Source of the DNA: Microbacteriaceae bacterium
Lineage (GTDB): Bacteria > Actinomycetota > Actinomycetes > Actinomycetales > Microbacteriaceae
Reading direction: 5' to 3'
Assembly (NCBI GenBank): GCA_947455385.1
Contig: CANGNR010000061.1
Coordinates: forward strand, 1-7,056
DNA length: 7,056 bases
Both the position numbers and the translations under genes were made by a program. The notes under the pieces were generated by a model. The model did not search any database and had not been told where the DNA came from. It was given only the letters and a program-made list of their open reading frames with translations. Positions 6,131-7,056 of the stretch are shown here, in pieces. How positions within the stretch are numbered: position 1 is the first letter of the stretch; every line of letters starts with the position of its first letter.

Positions 6131-6886
6131 ATGAACAAGTTTTTGGCCGCTGGCGGCATCCTAGTTTCGATCGCACTCACCGGCACCTCGGCTCTCGCCG
6201 CGCAAGCCGCCCTAGCCGATGCGCCGCCGGTCAAGGCCGCAACCGTCGGCCTGAACGTACCGCAACTCGGCACCGCCAAGACCTACGCGATTCTCGCCGA
6301 GACCCTGATCGAAAACATCGGATACACCGACACCGCCAGCACCACCCGCGGCAACGACCTGGGCATCAGCACAAGCACCCGACTCATCGGCTGGGATGAC
6401 CGCAATATCGTCGGCTGGTACAACTTCAATAACGAGGCGGCGCGCACCGCTCAGGCCGACCTCGCCAAGGCATACGTCAAGGCCTCGGTTCTGCCCGCAA
6501 CCACCATCAACTCGCAGCTCGGCGGCCGCACCCTCAAGCCCGGCGTCTATGTGAGCCGCACCGGCCAGTTCTGGATCACCGGCACGCTAACCCTCGACAC
6601 CCTCGGCAACCCGAACGCCCGGTTCGTGTTTCGCACCACCGGTTCGATGCGCACCTCGCGCTACAGCAAGGTCGTGATCAAGGGCAACAAGCTCGCCTGC
6701 AACGTGTTTTGGCGCATCCCGGGAATTCTCACGCTGCAAAACGACAGCACTATCTATGGGCACGTGATGTCGAACACGTTCATCAACTCGTGGAAAAACG
6801 TGCACGTGGATGGCCAGCTTTTGGCACGTCACGGCGGTGTGGTCGTGAACGATGCGGTGATCAATAACCGCGTGTGCTCCGACTAG
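6131..6886 (+). CDS. secreted DUF3494 (ice-binding-like) protein
   Basis: The product is 251 aa. It has a signal peptide (about 1-24; hydrophobic core followed by ALAAQA) and then a single DUF3494 domain from about residue 46 to the end. Family landmarks are LGTAKTYAILAE (46-57), NDLGIS (75-80), AQADLAKAY (107-115), PATTINSQLGGRTLKPGVY (122-140), TGTLTLDTLGNPNARFVFR (150-168), ACNVFWRI (189-196), IYGHVMS (208-214) and GQLLARHGGV (228-237). The family contains type 1 ice-binding proteins, right-handed beta-solenoids beside a helix, but many members have no shown ice activity. C190 and C249 are the only cysteines and may pair. The stretch that is Thr/Ser/Gly-rich in typical members is here unusually basic and aromatic (MRTSRYSKVVIKGNK, 173-187), so an altered ligand is plausible. 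There is no LPxTG tail or membrane segment at the C-terminus, so it is probably released or held non-covalently. It is divergent from the anchored surface protein gene. Confidence 0.88.
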   Translation: MNKFLAAGGILVSIALTGTSALAAQAALADAPPVKAATVGLNVPQLGTAKTYAILAETLIENIGYTDTASTTRGNDLGISTSTRLIGWDDRNIVGWYNFNNEAARTAQADLAKAYVKASVLPATTINSQLGGRTLKPGVYVSRTGQFWITGTLTLDTLGNPNARFVFRTTGSMRTSRYSKVVIKGNKLACNVFWRIPGILTLQNDSTIYGHVMSNTFINSWKNVHVDGQLLARHGGVVVNDAVINNRVCSD

Positions 6887-6943
6887 CGCGAGCCACTTCG
6901 CCAACCGCCGACGCAACCGCCCAGCCAAGCCCCAAGCACCCGC

Positions 6944-6949
6944 TAAAAT
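6944..6949 (+). promoter_or_regulatory. putative -10 element for purS
   Basis: TAAAAT differs from TATAAT at one position and is the best -10 in the 120-nt gap before purS. Transcription would start near 6955-6957, giving a leader of about 50 nt that contains a hairpin and a ribosome binding site. No clear -35 was found. Confidence 0.5.
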
Positions 6950-6952
6950 AGA

Positions 6953-6985
6953 GGAGTCAGGCAGCGTCGCAGACGCCCAAACTCC
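6953..6985 (+). promoter_or_regulatory. imperfect hairpin in purS leader
   Basis: GGAGT (6953-6957) pairs with ACTCC (6981-6985), GG (6960-6961) with CC (6977-6978), and GCGTC (6964-6968) with GACGC (6972-6976) around the loop GCA. The total is about 12 bp with small internal loops. No T-run follows, so it is not a classical terminator. It may be a leader structure of purS or a 3' end-protecting hairpin of the DUF3494 transcript. Confidence 0.45.
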
Positions 6986-6997
6986 CCACAAAAGCTT

Positions 6998-7002
6998 GGA
7001 GA
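6998..7002 (+). promoter_or_regulatory. ribosome binding site of purS
   Basis: GGAGA lies 4 nt ahead of the GTG at 7007 and supports that GTG as the purS start. Confidence 0.6.
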
Positions 7003-7006
7003 ATTC

Positions 7007-7056
7007 GTGCCAAAAATCATCGTTGAGGTCATGCCAAAGGCTGATCTGCTAGACCC
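7007..7056 (+). CDS. purS: FGAM synthase subunit PurS, N-terminus only (runs off window)
   Basis: Sixteen complete codons are present, reading MPKIIVEVMPKADLLD from a GTG start. This is the typical PurS opening (MPKIVVEVMPK, then a Leu-Asp-Pro turn). PurS is the small subunit that, with PurQ and PurL, makes formylglycinamidine ribonucleotide in purine synthesis. The gene continues beyond the window and purQ would be expected next. It has its own ribosome binding site and probably its own promoter, so it is not dependent on the purD-purC transcript. Confidence 0.88.
   Translation, partial: MPKIIVEVMPKADLLD

Overview
The window looks like a chromosomal segment of a high-GC Gram-positive bacterium (Actinomycetota), most likely a member of the Microbacteriaceae or a close relative. 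This is inferred from the GC-rich third codon positions, an actinobacterial sterol-carrier-like protein close to purine genes, an LAxTG-type (class E) sorting signal, and several genes that appear to be transcribed without a leader. No rRNA, tRNA, insertion sequence or CRISPR array was found.

Layout. On the minus strand at the left end are a small two-helix membrane protein (88-366) and, overlapping it by 4 nt, an SCP-ortholog protein (363-734). Divergent from these is a membrane protein built of four DUF347-type repeats (796-1587). Next come purD (1618-2910) and purC (2910-3797), translationally coupled through TAATG. A sortase-fold gene follows 22 nt later (3820-4485). Convergent to it is a large LAYTG-anchored surface protein (4522-6012, minus strand). 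Divergent from that is a secreted DUF3494 'ice-binding-like' protein (6131-6886). The right edge holds the first 16 codons of purS (from 7007), with its own promoter and a structured leader.

How it works together. PurD and PurC catalyse two steps of de novo IMP synthesis, and PurS belongs to the FGAM synthase complex. The purine run is interrupted by about 3 kb devoted to the cell surface: a sortase-like protein, an anchored adhesin-like protein and a secreted DUF3494 protein. purS has a separate promoter, so the interruption need not silence it.

The most notable observation is that the sortase-like protein has an intact reading frame and a recognisable class E fold signature but has lost all three catalytic residues (His to Tyr, Cys to Ala, Arg to Ser). 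It has no cysteine at all beyond its membrane anchor. It appears to be a pseudosortase sitting next to a protein with a good sortase substrate signal. A second theme is that three genes (the SCP-ortholog gene, purD and the DUF3494 gene) have a TAGNNT -10 element only 6-7 nt ahead of ATG, as expected for leaderless mRNAs, whereas genes with a clear Shine-Dalgarno (the sortase-like gene, the surface protein and purS) do not.
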